A stretch of 64,000 nt of DNA from Helcobacillus massiliensis (GTDB lineage Bacteria > Actinomycetota > Actinomycetes > Actinomycetales > Dermabacteraceae): NCBI RefSeq assembly GCF_014191425.1, contig NZ_JACHWP010000001.1, forward strand, positions 496,001 through 560,000, given 5' to 3'. Shown one piece after another: positions 18,126 to 26,478 of the stretch. The stretch's first letter is position 1. Each line of letters begins with the position of its first letter. The translations under genes and the position numbers were made by a program. The notes under the pieces are model-generated. The model did no database searches, was not told where the DNA came from, and saw only the letters and a list, made by a program, of their open reading frames with translations.

Positions 18126-18994
18126 GCGTGCTCCTTCGGGATCGTGAGGGCCATGTAGCCGTCTTCGAGGTTCGGATCGACCGGCGTCGCGTCCGCAGGC
18201 GGGGTGTCGGTAACGATCCGGTACCGCGTGCCGACCCCGGTCGTGGTGGCGTTGACGACCGTGACATGCTCCGGCGGAGGCGCGCTGCGGGAGGCGGTGA
18301 GCCAGGTGCGGCCGCGGGCGGCGTCGATCAGCCCGTCGGTGGGTCCGTCGTAGCGCAGATGCCCCTCCCGGAGGACGAAGACGTACGGGCAGGTCTGCGC
18401 CACGTCATCGAGGATGTGCGTGGACAAGATCACCGTGCGGTTCTGCCCGAGGCTCGCCAGCAGGGTGCGGAACCGCATCCGCTCCTCGGGGTCCAAGCCC
18501 GCGGTGGGCTCGTCGACGACGAGCAGTTCCGGGTCGCCCATGAGTGCTTGCGCGATGCCGACCCGCCGGCGCATACCGCCGGAGAACCCGCCGACCTTGC
18601 GATCTTTCGCCTCGTTCAGGCCGACCTGGGAGATCAGCTCACGAGCTTGCCGTCTGCGGTCGGTCGCGCTGTCGATGCCTTTGAGCACGCCGACGTAGTC
18701 GAGGAACTCGAGCGGGGTGAGGTTCGGGTACGGCTCGACATCCTGCGGCAGATAGCCGAGCGTCTTCTTCACTGCCCGGCGCGTCGCGGCTCCTGAGAGG
18801 TCGTGACCGTCGATGAGCACCCGGCCCCTCGTGGGCTGGATGATCCCGCACAGGATGCGCATGAGCGTGGTCTTCCCGGCGCCGTTGGAGCCGAGCAGCC
18901 CGATCATGCCCTGCGGCAGGTCGAGGGTGACGTCATCGAGCGCGGCGGGCTTCTTGCGGAAGTCCTTGCCCAGGTGATCGATGGAGATGAACAT
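18122..18994 (-). CDS. ABC transporter ATP-binding protein
   Basis: About 290 aa from ATG 18994, with ribosome site aaagga. Walker A is GSNGAGKTT, the signature FSGGMRRR, Walker B LLVVDEPTAGLDPEE, with the switch histidine in ILSTHILDD. The family is the multidrug/antibiotic export ATPases. An extra C-terminal domain of about 70 residues (from VVNATTTGVGTRYRI) is present. It pairs with the two permeases just upstream in the operon. Confidence 0.92.
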   Translation of the reverse strand: MFISIDHLGKDFRKKPAALDDVTLDLPQGMIGLLGSNGAGKTTLMRILCGIIQPTRGRVLIDGHDLSGAATRRAVKKTLGYLPQDVEPYPNLTPLEFLDYVGVLKGIDSATDRRRQARELISQVGLNEAKDRKVGGFSGGMRRRVGIAQALMGDPELLVVDEPTAGLDPEERMRFRTLLASLGQNRTVILSTHILDDVAQTCPYVFVLREGHLRYDGPTDGLIDAARGRTWLTASRSAPPPEHVTVVNATTTGVGTRYRIVTDTPPADATPVDPNLEDGYMALTIPKEHA

Positions 18995-19005
18995 GCGGTT
19001 TCCTT

Positions 19006-19770
19006 TCAACGCTTGGCCATGCGCCCGGCCAACGCGGACCCGGCGGAGAGCAGAAGGACGATGATGACGAACTGGACGAGCAGCGAGACGGTCGCCGTCC
19101 ACGCGGTGCCGTCGAACGCGAGCAGCCCTCCGGGTGGGTGGATCGAATCGGCACCGAAGTAGCCGGCCGCGATCGCGTCGCCGATCACGGTGAAGACCGT
19201 GCCGTTCGGGGTGGGCAGCGGGAGGAGCGAGGACGAGAAGATCAGGAAGAACCAGACCAGCACGCCCGCGATACGGCCGAGCGCGCGCGGCAGGATTGCG
19301 CCGAGCAGCGCCGACAATGACATGGCGATCAGCACGCCGGGGGCGATGATCGTCGCAGTCACCGCCACCGCCACTGGGATCGACCATGGATGCCCGCTGA
19401 GCGTCTGCACGACGCCCATAACCAGGAGCACTGCCAGTGCGGGAACGACGACGACGCCGAAGGTGCCGAAGATCCTCGCTGTGCGCAGGGCGAGGGGGCG
19501 TACCGGGGTTGAGGCTTCGAGTTCGTTGATCCCTAGCCGTGAGGGGGCGGTGAAGAAGTCGGCAAACGCGGCGGCGTAGGCGACGCCGGTGAACATCACG
19601 ATCAGCTGTGCGGAGAACGCGAGGTCCTCGATGCCGCCGGTGCCGGGCCGGGCCGGAGAGATGACGGCGAGCAGGGTGGCGAACGCGGTCAGCGGGATCG
19701 CGGTGAACCACAGCGCTTTCTGCCGCTGGGCGACTTTCGAGTGCGTGCGAGCGAGGGCGAGAACCGTCAT
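19006..19770 (-). CDS. ABC transporter permease
   Basis: About 254 aa starting at ATG 19770, which overlaps the upstream permease stop (ATGA). It has six or so hydrophobic helices and the short cytoplasmic motif GINELEASTPVRPLALRTAR, like the coupling region of ABC-2 permeases. With the 208-aa protein upstream and the ATPase downstream it makes a complete exporter. Substrate unknown. Confidence 0.82.
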   Translation of the reverse strand: MTVLALARTHSKVAQRQKALWFTAIPLTAFATLLAVISPARPGTGGIEDLAFSAQLIVMFTGVAYAAAFADFFTAPSRLGINELEASTPVRPLALRTARIFGTFGVVVVPALAVLLVMGVVQTLSGHPWSIPVAVAVTATIIAPGVLIAMSLSALLGAILPRALGRIAGVLVWFFLIFSSSLLPLPTPNGTVFTVIGDAIAAGYFGADSIHPPGGLLAFDGTAWTATVSLLVQFVIIVLLLSAGSALAGRMAKR

Positions 19771-20393
19771 GCCGCGACCACCTTTGCGATGTTGCGTTCC
19801 GCCTTCGCGAGCCGGTGCCAGACGGCGACGAGGAGTCCGGCCGAGATGATGAGCGGGACACCCCGCTGCAGGTGAAGCGGCAAGACATAGGGGTCCCAGA
19901 GCATCGCGAGGAACATCCATGCCGCCACGACCGCGATGGTGGTGGTCGATGCCGTGCCCGCGAACGCTGCGGCCACCATTGCGACGACGATCATGATCAC
20001 GACCGCGCCGGCAGGCGACGCTACCGACGTCCAGCCTTCGTCGCGAGGCCAGACCCGCAGCGCGTGCAGCGGGAAGAACATCAGCACCGCACCAGCCAGC
20101 CCGGACAGCGCCACCAGCCCGGCACGCAGGAACTGCACGCGCCGGAAGCCGGTCGGCGTGGACTCGTGCAGCTCGATCAACGGGTCACCCGTGAGGGCGA
20201 CCGCCGCACAGACGCCAGTGGCGATCACGAACACCTGCGCGAGCCAGTTCACCAGAGTCATCGCCTGCGAGAGCGGCCAGGCGTCGGCGACAAACCAGCC
20301 GGCGAGGGCGACCACGGCCCCAGCGAGGACCGGCCCGACGAGCACCATCAGGCCGACGCGTCGGCCCTGTGCACGGATCGCTGCTCTCGTCAC
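19767..20393 (-). CDS. ABC-type membrane permease subunit
   Basis: This 208-aa protein begins at GTG 20393 (ribosome site aggagcaggaa). It has about six helices and an ELHESTPTGFRRVQFLRAG loop that parallels the ELEASTPVRPLALRTAR loop in the next protein, suggesting the two are paralogous half-permeases forming a heterodimer. It is the first gene after an ECF-type promoter motif at 20432-20460. Confidence 0.78.
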   Translation of the reverse strand: MTRAAIRAQGRRVGLMVLVGPVLAGAVVALAGWFVADAWPLSQAMTLVNWLAQVFVIATGVCAAVALTGDPLIELHESTPTGFRRVQFLRAGLVALSGLAGAVLMFFPLHALRVWPRDEGWTSVASPAGAVVIMIVVAMVAAAFAGTASTTTIAVVAAWMFLAMLWDPYVLPLHLQRGVPLIISAGLLVAVWHRLAKAERNIAKVVAA

Positions 20394-20431
20394 TTCCTGC
20401 TCCTGAACTCTTGAGAATCTGCATCTACAAG

Positions 20432-20460
20432 GTCAGTAGCGGGGTCAGGCGGATCGGTTC
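20432..20460 (-). promoter_or_regulatory. Candidate ECF-type promoter of the ABC operon
   Basis: On the minus strand GAACCG (20455-20460) is followed after exactly 15 nt by CTACTGAC (20432-20439), 38 nt ahead of GTG 20393. The same two boxes with the same spacing lie before the sigma gene at 21863-21891. GAAC-type -35 boxes are typical of ECF sigma factors. The -35 overlaps the stop of the upstream membrane-protein gene. Confidence 0.7.
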
Positions 20461-21253
20461 ACGCGGATTGCAGTCCGCTGATCGCGGCCCGCCGCGCCGT
20501 CGTGACGGCCGCGACCAGCAGGGCCGCGCCTGCTCCCAGCAGACCGAGCGGGGTCAGCGCGTTCCACAGCACCCCGGACAGGCCGAAGAAGAACATCGCC
20601 TCGGACACCGGGGCGGCCATCGGGATGAGCACCAGCCCGGCGGCGATGCCGGCCCAGGGTGCGACCCAGATCGAGGCGAACGTCGCGGCTCCCGCGACCA
20701 GCGCGACCGGGATCAGCCAGCTCGCGACGACCTCCGGCAGGCCGCTCGTGTACCCCCAGGTTGATACCAGGCCGGACGCCGCAAGCCCGGTGAGCGCGTC
20801 GACGACCAGCACGAGAGCGATCCGCGCGAGCACGACCACCTGCGGGCCGAGCGGTGTCGTCAGGGCGATCGCGTCGGGCTTCGCGGACGACAGCGCCATC
20901 GTCACTGTGACAGCGATCCCGGCGAGCATCACCGAGGCGAACCCGGTGTCGCCGGCCGATCCTCCCTGTGTCACCCCGAAGAACCGGGCCGCGAAGATCG
21001 CCATCGTCACAGTCACCAGGGCGACCGGGAAGATCAGCCACGGCACCACCCGAACCTGCGCCCACGCCAGAACCGCCGCCAACCTCGCACTCCGCCTCGC
21101 GGACCACCGGGGACCATTCATCGGAGACGGCGCGCTCGCGATCCGACGCCGGATCAGATCGAACGCGGGCGCCTCGCCCTGTTCGCTCTCCCAGCGGCGC
21201 AGCACCTCACGGAAGGCGTCATCGCCGCCGGGGTCAGACCTGTGCTCAGTCAC
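20459..21253 (-). CDS. Membrane protein, candidate anti-sigma factor
   Basis: This 264-aa protein has a cytoplasmic N-terminus of about 70 residues (FREVLRRWESEQGEAPAFDL...) and about six membrane helices. Its start overlaps the sigma gene by 8 bp, the usual place for a cognate anti-sigma factor. No HxxxCxxC zinc anti-sigma motif is present, so it would be a non-classical anti-sigma or sensor. The role is inferred from position only. Confidence 0.7.
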   Translation of the reverse strand: MTEHRSDPGGDDAFREVLRRWESEQGEAPAFDLIRRRIASAPSPMNGPRWSARRSARLAAVLAWAQVRVVPWLIFPVALVTVTMAIFAARFFGVTQGGSAGDTGFASVMLAGIAVTVTMALSSAKPDAIALTTPLGPQVVVLARIALVLVVDALTGLAASGLVSTWGYTSGLPEVVASWLIPVALVAGAATFASIWVAPWAGIAAGLVLIPMAAPVSEAMFFFGLSGVLWNALTPLGLLGAGAALLVAAVTTARRAAISGLQSA

Positions 21254-21830
21254 CGTTCCTCCTCAACTCCTCGCGCAGCAGGCGCCGGGCGCGAGACACC
21301 CGGCTCTTCACCGTTCCTCGCGGGACGCCCACCAGCTCCGCGATGTCCTCGTACGGCAGCTCGTGCACCCAGGCCAGCCGAACGACCTCGCTCAGATCGG
21401 CGGGAAGCGCTCTCAACGCCGTCAGGAGTGCTTGGGTCTCGTCGGCGGATGCCACCAGGTCGGCAGGATCACCGTCGTCCGCGGGGATCGCGTACTCAGA
21501 TTCATCGAGCGGCACCTGCTCCAGACGCTTGCGCCGGGTGTGCGCGTAGATCTGCCGCTTCGCGATCCCCAACAGCCAGGTCAGCACGCGACTGTCGCGG
21601 CGGAACGCGCGCGCCGATCGCCAGCAGCCCAGCCACACGTCAGCACTGACCTCTTCCGCGACTCCGCGGTCCGGCGTCCGAGCCGAAACGAAGCCGAACA
21701 CCACGGACGAGTAGCGCGCGTGGAGCTCAGCGAGGGCACGCTCATCGGCGGCACCGATCCGGAGGAGTAACGCCTCATCCGTCTCGACCGCTGAACCTGA
21801 CCACGCCACTCTGTACTCTTCGCCTCTCAC
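21246..21830 (-). CDS. ECF RNA polymerase sigma factor
   Basis: About 194 aa. Region 2 is LAELHARYSSVVFGFVSART with VAEEVSADVWLGCWRSARAF. Region 4 is LPADLSEVVRLAWVHELPYE with DIAELVGVPRGTVKSRVSRA. No extra regulatory domains are present. GTG 21830 with gagg 4 nt upstream is used here; a GTG seven codons later is possible. It probably recognises the GAACCG-N15-CTACTGAC motif found upstream of itself and of the ABC operon, giving positive autoregulation. Confidence 0.92.
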   Translation of the reverse strand: MRGEEYRVAWSGSAVETDEALLLRIGAADERALAELHARYSSVVFGFVSARTPDRGVAEEVSADVWLGCWRSARAFRRDSRVLTWLLGIAKRQIYAHTRRKRLEQVPLDESEYAIPADDGDPADLVASADETQALLTALRALPADLSEVVRLAWVHELPYEDIAELVGVPRGTVKSRVSRARRLLREELRRNGD

Positions 21831-21862
21831 GACCTCGCACTGCCCATCGCAGCTCTCACCAA

Positions 21863-21891
21863 GTCAGTAGCACCCACGAGCCAACCGGTTC
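21863..21891 (-). promoter_or_regulatory. Candidate autoregulated ECF promoter
   Basis: On the minus strand GAACCG (21886-21891), a 15-nt spacer and CTACTGAC (21863-21870) lie 33 nt before the sigma start. It is identical in both boxes and in spacing to the motif at 20432-20460, while the spacers and flanks differ. Confidence 0.72.
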
Positions 21892-22172
21892 ACGAGCACT
21901 GACCGACCAGAGACGAACGACGACTCGCCTCCAACGTAAGCCGCCCATTCGCGGTGTCGCGTCGCACTCAAGTACCGTCAGCATCATCCGTGAGCATGAT
22001 CGTGCGACCGGGGAGCAAAGGCCTTGGGAGCACACTCACCGGGCACACGACCGAAGCCGACCGCCATGCCTCGGACGCCGCTTTACGGGTGAAGTGTCTG
22101 GGCGTGACCAAGGGCAGTCATCTGATGGCTTCTCTCGTGTGATGCGACAACGAATACCGAGGGGAACGGCTG
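21892..22172. other. Intergenic gap between sigma promoter and recombinase remnant
   Basis: Together with the promoter this leaves about 340 bp without a convincing gene. A 62-codon frame on the plus strand (21954-22142) has no recognisable motif or ribosome site, and I do not call it. Nothing repetitive is seen. Confidence 0.5.
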
Positions 22173-23042
22173 TCATCGCGTCTTCGCCCACACCGTGCAC
22201 CGGTGCACCCCGAACTGACGAGCCACCGCGTTCACGCTGATCCCTTGCGCCCGGGCTGTTCGCATAGCGTCCACTTCCTCGTCCGTGAGTCGTGTTCGAG
22301 GTCGTTTCTTTGGTTCCGCTGACGTGCCGATCAGCGGGTCGTCCGGCTCTCCGGCAAGGTCGCCATCCCCACGGGTGCCTTGATTCCATGCGGAAACCAG
22401 CCGCTCGACCCTTGGTCGCCTGTTCCCGCAACGCTCCATTGCGTCCACCAAATCAGACGTACTAGAACACCTGACATCGGAAGATGTGGGTGCGAGGGTG
22501 GCGAACGGCTCGTTGAGCTGGATCGCCGCTTTTTCGTCTTCGGTGATGAGGATGCGTTGGTAGAAGGCTTGGTTGGCGAGCCGTTTCCCGTGGTCATCTG
22601 TGCGGGCATGCATCTGGGCGCAGTCGACCAGCAGCCGCAGTGCGGTGGCGAGGTGTCGGCGGGGGCCTTCGTGGTCGTGCCGCTCGGCTTCCAGGCGTTT
22701 GGTGATGTCAGCCAGAGCGATCCTGATCCGGTCCTGGTGGCGTTTCAGCGTCGGTAGGTCGATGGCGTCGGCGAAGTGGGCTTCGAGGAGCTTGTCCGCC
22801 TCGGCTTCCAATCGTTGCTTGGCGCCGGTGAGATCGTCGAGGGCTTGGGACCGCTCGGCAAGACGCTCATCGAAGGCAGCCTCGACCCGCTGTGCGAGCA
22901 GCCGTTAGGTCTGCTCGGTGATGGCGATCTGTTGGTAGCAGTCGGTGACGAGTTGTTCGGCGATGCCGACGGGCACGGCCTTCCTCGTGCACGTGGTGCG
23001 TTTGGTGGCTCTACCGGTGCAGATGTAGTAGGCGTAGCGGAT
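22173..23042 (-). pseudogene. Second serine recombinase C-terminal remnant
   Basis: From the IS at 23043 the minus strand reads YAYYICTGRATKRTTCTRKA (recombinase zinc ribbon), then VPVGIAEQLVTDCYQQIAIT. An in-frame TAA follows at 22905-22907. Beyond it the coiled-coil part continues in the same frame (LEAEADKLLEAHFADAIDLP). It ends with a helix-turn-helix (DAMRTARAQGISVNAVARQF). The catalytic serine domain is absent: the IS cuts the gene and the DNA beyond the IS does not resume it. It is a different gene from the tRNA-Ala-linked remnant. Confidence 0.8.
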
Positions 23043-23049
23043 TGAACCG

Positions 23050-23480
23050 CCCCGGCATGTCCGGAGACTTGGTTTGGTGGCTCAGGCGGTGAGTCTGGGT
23101 CGATGGTAGTGCAGGTCCCGTCCGAAGGCATGGGCTTGAACCTGCGCCGACGCGTCGCCCCTTGCCAGCCCTGGGCGCGGTAGAGCCGCTCGATCGTGCA
23201 ACGAGCCACGTCATGGCCCTGCGAGCGCAGGAAGATCCACATCTTGCGCGCACCGAAGCGAGTCAGGAACCGGTTGGCTTCGCGCAGCTGGCGCATCAGC
23301 TCGACCAGCTGCTGGTCACGCAGCGTCCGTGCCGAGGCGCGGCGTTGGCGGGCCTCGTAGTAGGTGCTCGGAGCGATCTGGCAGCCATGCTCACGCAAGA
23401 CCTTGCAGATCGGCTCGACCCCGAACCGGTCACGATGGGCGTCGACGAAATCGACTAGTACCTGCCGGGGCGGTCGAGCT
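23050..23480 (-). pseudogene. IS3-family OrfB, N-terminal part only
   Basis: The frame overlapping the end of OrfA reads VDFVDAHRDRFGVEPICKVL, REHGCQIAPSTYYEARQRRA and TRFGARKMWIFLRSQGHDVA, then IERLYRAQGWQGATRRRRFK: the OrfB N-terminal HTH region. The sequence then jumps almost at once to the right terminal repeat, so the integrase core with the DDE triad is deleted (roughly 500 bp). Confidence 0.8.
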
Positions 23481-23778
23481 CCGCCGCAAAGAAAGCCGAG
23501 GCCGCCTTCAAGATCTCGTTCGCGCGGCGCAGCTCGGCGTTCTCCCGCTTCAGCCGCTTCAACTCGGCAGACTCCTGACTTGTCACCCCAGGGCGGACGC
23601 CCTGGTCGATCTCGGCCTGCCGTAGCCACTTGCGCAGCGTCTCGGGCGAGGTGATCCCCAACTTGGCGGCCACCGACTTGATCGCGGCGAACTCGGTCTC
23701 GTGCTCCTCGCGGGACTCCATCACCAGCCGGACAGCCCGCTGGCGCAACTCGGGCGGGTACTTCGAAGGACGTGCCAT
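23455..23778 (-). CDS. IS3-family transposase OrfA
   Basis: This 107-aa OrfA is intact: an HTH (AVRLVMESREEHETEFAAIK, AAKLGITSPETLRKWLRQAE) and a leucine-zipper helix (ELKRLKRENAELRRANEILK, AASAFFAAELDRP). It binds the element ends. An A-rich start region with aaagga upstream serves ATG 23778. Without a complete OrfB it cannot transpose the element alone. Confidence 0.9.
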   Translation of the reverse strand: MARPSKYPPELRQRAVRLVMESREEHETEFAAIKSVAAKLGITSPETLRKWLRQAEIDQGVRPGVTSQESAELKRLKRENAELRRANEILKAASAFFAAELDRPGRY

Positions 23779-23937
23779 GAGAGTGATCCTTTCAACGAAT
23801 TCACTCTCCGGACACGTCGGGGCGGTTCATAGTCGTGTCCTGATCTGTGACTGTGCGGCTCCCCTGACGCCGTTGCTTGCAGGAGCGGTGGCCACGGCTC
23901 ATTTGACGCGCGCGGGCTGTGCCCATCATCGCTCGAC

Positions 23938-24684
23938 TCAGCGGAGCTTGACTGTACGGATCGTTGTGCCGGTGAGCGCGACGATGATCAGTGCGACGCC
24001 GAGCGCCGTGCCGATGAGCGGCAGCGCGTCCTGGGCCGTGAGCCCCCCAGAGCCTGCGAGAGCGGACGACCCGAGGTTCAGAGCGCGGGTGTTGATGGCT
24101 TGTGGCCAGATGAAGCTCAGCGGTCGGAGGGCTTCGCTGGTGACGGTGGCGACGCCGACGACACAGCCGAGGAGGCAGATCGCGACGGGTGCGGCGAACG
24201 ATTTGAGCAGCATCGACAGCAGCGATTGGATGGCGATCAAGGGCAGGGCCGCGAGGACGGAGATCGCGCCGATGAGGGCGAACTGCCACGGGATCGCTCC
24301 CTCTAGCCCGAGTACGAGCGTGCCCGAGATCAGGGTGCCTGCGACGAGGACGAGCTGCATGAACGCGACGGGGATCATGATGACCAGGACCTTGGCGACG
24401 ACCAGCTTGACGGGCTTGCGGGTGGTGGTCAGGAGGAGGTTCCAGTTGGTGCCGCGGTGTTCCACCCGCCAGGCGGTGGACGCGATCAAGCCGATCCCGA
24501 TGGAGAAGAACAGTAGTCCGTAGAAGAGGGTGACCTGCGAGGTGAAGGATGCCCATCCGGCGTCGAGGGTGTCGGGGTTGTTGGCGAGGTTGATCGTCCC
24601 GGTGGTGACGGCCAGCAGCGGGAGGATGAGCGCGATGATCCAGGTGGCGGAGCGCTTGAGTTTGAGGATTTCTGCGCGGAGCAC
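23938..24684 (-). CDS. Lantibiotic-immunity-type ABC permease
   Basis: This 248-aa protein has six helices and the N-terminal MLRAEILKLKRSATWIIALI pattern of LanG/MutG-type permeases. The cytoplasmic loop WRVEHRGTNWNLLLTTTRKP is typical of ABC-2 immunity permeases. It is the third gene of an ATPase-permease-permease operon, 4 bp after the second. The product should expel a peptide antibiotic from the membrane. Confidence 0.85.
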   Translation of the reverse strand: MLRAEILKLKRSATWIIALILPLLAVTTGTINLANNPDTLDAGWASFTSQVTLFYGLLFFSIGIGLIASTAWRVEHRGTNWNLLLTTTRKPVKLVVAKVLVIMIPVAFMQLVLVAGTLISGTLVLGLEGAIPWQFALIGAISVLAALPLIAIQSLLSMLLKSFAAPVAICLLGCVVGVATVTSEALRPLSFIWPQAINTRALNLGSSALAGSGGLTAQDALPLIGTALGVALIIVALTGTTIRTVKLR

Positions 24685-24688
24685 GGGG

Positions 24689-25441
24689 TTACCTTTCGAT
24701 CCGGTCGAGACGTCGGGTGGCGACGGCGAAGACGATGCCGACGAGGATGAGGAAGCCGGCGATCCATCCGAACGGCGGCGTGAGATACACGAGGCGGTCT
24801 CCCTGTTGCCCGATTGGGGAGATCATGGCGTAGTACCCCCAGGGGATGAGCCGGGCGATGGCGGTCGAGGTGAGGAGTGTGAAGACGCCGAGGAACGCGC
24901 CGAGCATGCCGACGCCGACGGAGACGAGCTGGTTCTCCACGATGGCGGCGAGCCAGATGTGCAGCGCGAGGAACGCGACATCGATGAGGAACAGCAGCCC
25001 CGTGTACAGAACCCACGGCCCCGGATCGAGGGGCACGCGGATACCGGCGAACAGGCCGATACCGATCACGAGCAGGGTCTGCACGATCACGGCGGGCAGC
25101 AGGACCGCGCTGAGCGCGACGAGTTTCGCCCGGCACAGCACGCCGGGTGAGTAGCCAGCGGTGGAGGCGAGGGTCCAGCCGATGCCAGAGTGTTCGATGT
25201 CGGTCTGTCGGCTGGCGAGCACGGCGGCGAGGATCGGGGAGGTCATCGCGGCCATGAGGGTGTAGGTCACCATCAGGCCCGCCCAGGGCAACGCGTCCGG
25301 GTCGTTGAACGATTCCTGCGTGCTGCCCGCGAAGAGGGAGAAGCTGGACAAGCCCGCGACGGCGAGGACCAGGATCGCGGTGATGAGGAACGTGCGCAAG
25401 CGGCGCATCTTGCGGAACTCGAGCCGGATCGCGCGCCTCAC
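24689..25441 (-). CDS. Lantibiotic-immunity-type ABC permease
   Basis: This 250-aa paralogue of the downstream permease starts MRRAIRLEFRKMRRLRTFLI and has a matching loop (SRQTDIEHSGIGWTLASTAG). Its start overlaps the ATPase stop by 4 bp. LanE/MutE-like by position. It probably forms a heterodimer with the product of 23938-24684. Confidence 0.85.
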   Translation of the reverse strand: MRRAIRLEFRKMRRLRTFLITAILVLAVAGLSSFSLFAGSTQESFNDPDALPWAGLMVTYTLMAAMTSPILAAVLASRQTDIEHSGIGWTLASTAGYSPGVLCRAKLVALSAVLLPAVIVQTLLVIGIGLFAGIRVPLDPGPWVLYTGLLFLIDVAFLALHIWLAAIVENQLVSVGVGMLGAFLGVFTLLTSTAIARLIPWGYYAMISPIGQQGDRLVYLTPPFGWIAGFLILVGIVFAVATRRLDRIER

Positions 25442-26337
25442 AGCAGACCACCCCTGCCGGTGAGGTCCATGAACACGTCTTCGAGGCTGTGCGCGACACG
25501 ACGCACCTCGTAGATCGGGACACCTGCGACGGCGAGCTGATAGACGACCTTCGCCGTCTGGTCCTTGTCGATCCCGCTCATCCGGATGCCCTCAGGAACC
25601 CGGGTCGCCGTCAGTCCTTGTGCGAGGGCGGCCTGCGGGTCGGAGGTCTCGATGATCAGATCGGGCACGGACTGTTCGAAGAGCTGGTCGCGGCTGCCCT
25701 GGAAGATCATCTTCCCGCTGGAGAGGATGCCCAGGACGCTGGCCATCTTGTCGATCTCGTCGAGCAGGTGGCTGGATACCATCACGGTGATCCCTTGACT
25801 GGCCAGGTCCACGAGCAGCATGCGGACCTCTTCGATTCCGGCCGGGTCGAGTCCGTTGGTTGGCTCGTCGAGGATGAGCAGCGCCGGGTTGCGTGCGAGG
25901 GCCATTGCGATGCCGAGCCGCTGCTTCATGCCGAGGGAATAGTTGCGAACGAGCTTGTTCTCTTGCCCGGTCAGTCTGACGGTCGCCAGTGCGTGGTCGA
26001 TCTGCGCGGTCGAAAGGTCGAGCATGTCCTGGACGATCCGCATGTTCTCCCGGCCGGTGAGGTGCCCGTACCCGGGAGGAGCCTCGATCATCGACCCGAT
26101 CGACGGCAGCAGCTTGGTGCGCGATGCGCGCGTGAGCGGTTCGCCGAGGACTTCGATGTCGCCGCTGGTCGGCTGGGTCAGGCCCAGGATCATCTTCATC
26201 GTGGTCGACTTGCCCGACCCGTTCGGCCCGAGGAACCCGTACACGTGACCCTGTGGGACGTCGAGGTTCAGGGCGTCAACGGCGGTGTGGGTCTTGAACT
26301 GTTTGGTCAGTTCGTGGGTGGTGATGACGCTGGTCAT
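25438..26337 (-). CDS. Lantibiotic-immunity-type ABC ATPase
   Basis: About 299 aa from ATG 26337, with gagg six bases upstream; a longer frame to 26430 lacks support. Walker A is GPNGSGKST, the signature YSLGMKQR (as in BcrA/LanF ATPases), Walker B LLILDEPTNGLDPAG, and the switch His lies in VSSHLLDE. It couples ATP hydrolysis to removal of a membrane-active peptide. It is divergent, across 141 bp, from a sensor kinase likely to control it. Confidence 0.92.
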   Translation of the reverse strand: MTSVITTHELTKQFKTHTAVDALNLDVPQGHVYGFLGPNGSGKSTTMKMILGLTQPTSGDIEVLGEPLTRASRTKLLPSIGSMIEAPPGYGHLTGRENMRIVQDMLDLSTAQIDHALATVRLTGQENKLVRNYSLGMKQRLGIAMALARNPALLILDEPTNGLDPAGIEEVRMLLVDLASQGITVMVSSHLLDEIDKMASVLGILSSGKMIFQGSRDQLFEQSVPDLIIETSDPQAALAQGLTATRVPEGIRMSGIDKDQTAKVVYQLAVAGVPIYEVRRVAHSLEDVFMDLTGRGGLL

Positions 26338-26478
26338 GGATGCCTCGTTTCGGTCGGGTTCGTCACCCCATCCACAATTCCCGGAATAGTCGCGTGGCAG
26401 ATCGTGCTGCGGCACGAACTCGGTCTTCATGCCGTGGTATGAGTCGTTTCGGATGCCCGCGCCATAGGCTGGGTAGGC

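Larger units (their letters stand above)
23043..23829 (-). mobile_element. Internally deleted IS3-family element, 787 bp
   Basis: Both ends carry a conserved inverted repeat of about 27 bp beginning tgaaccgccccg and continuing tgtccggaga, with two mismatches. Full IS3 elements are about 1.2-1.4 kb; here the DDE part of orfB is missing. No 3-bp target duplication is evident (gat versus tag). It could be moved only by a transposase supplied elsewhere. Confidence 0.85.

Noticed and set aside
21954-22142. A 62-codon plus-strand frame in the gap after the sigma gene
   Set aside because: No ribosome site, no motif and no coding-like composition.
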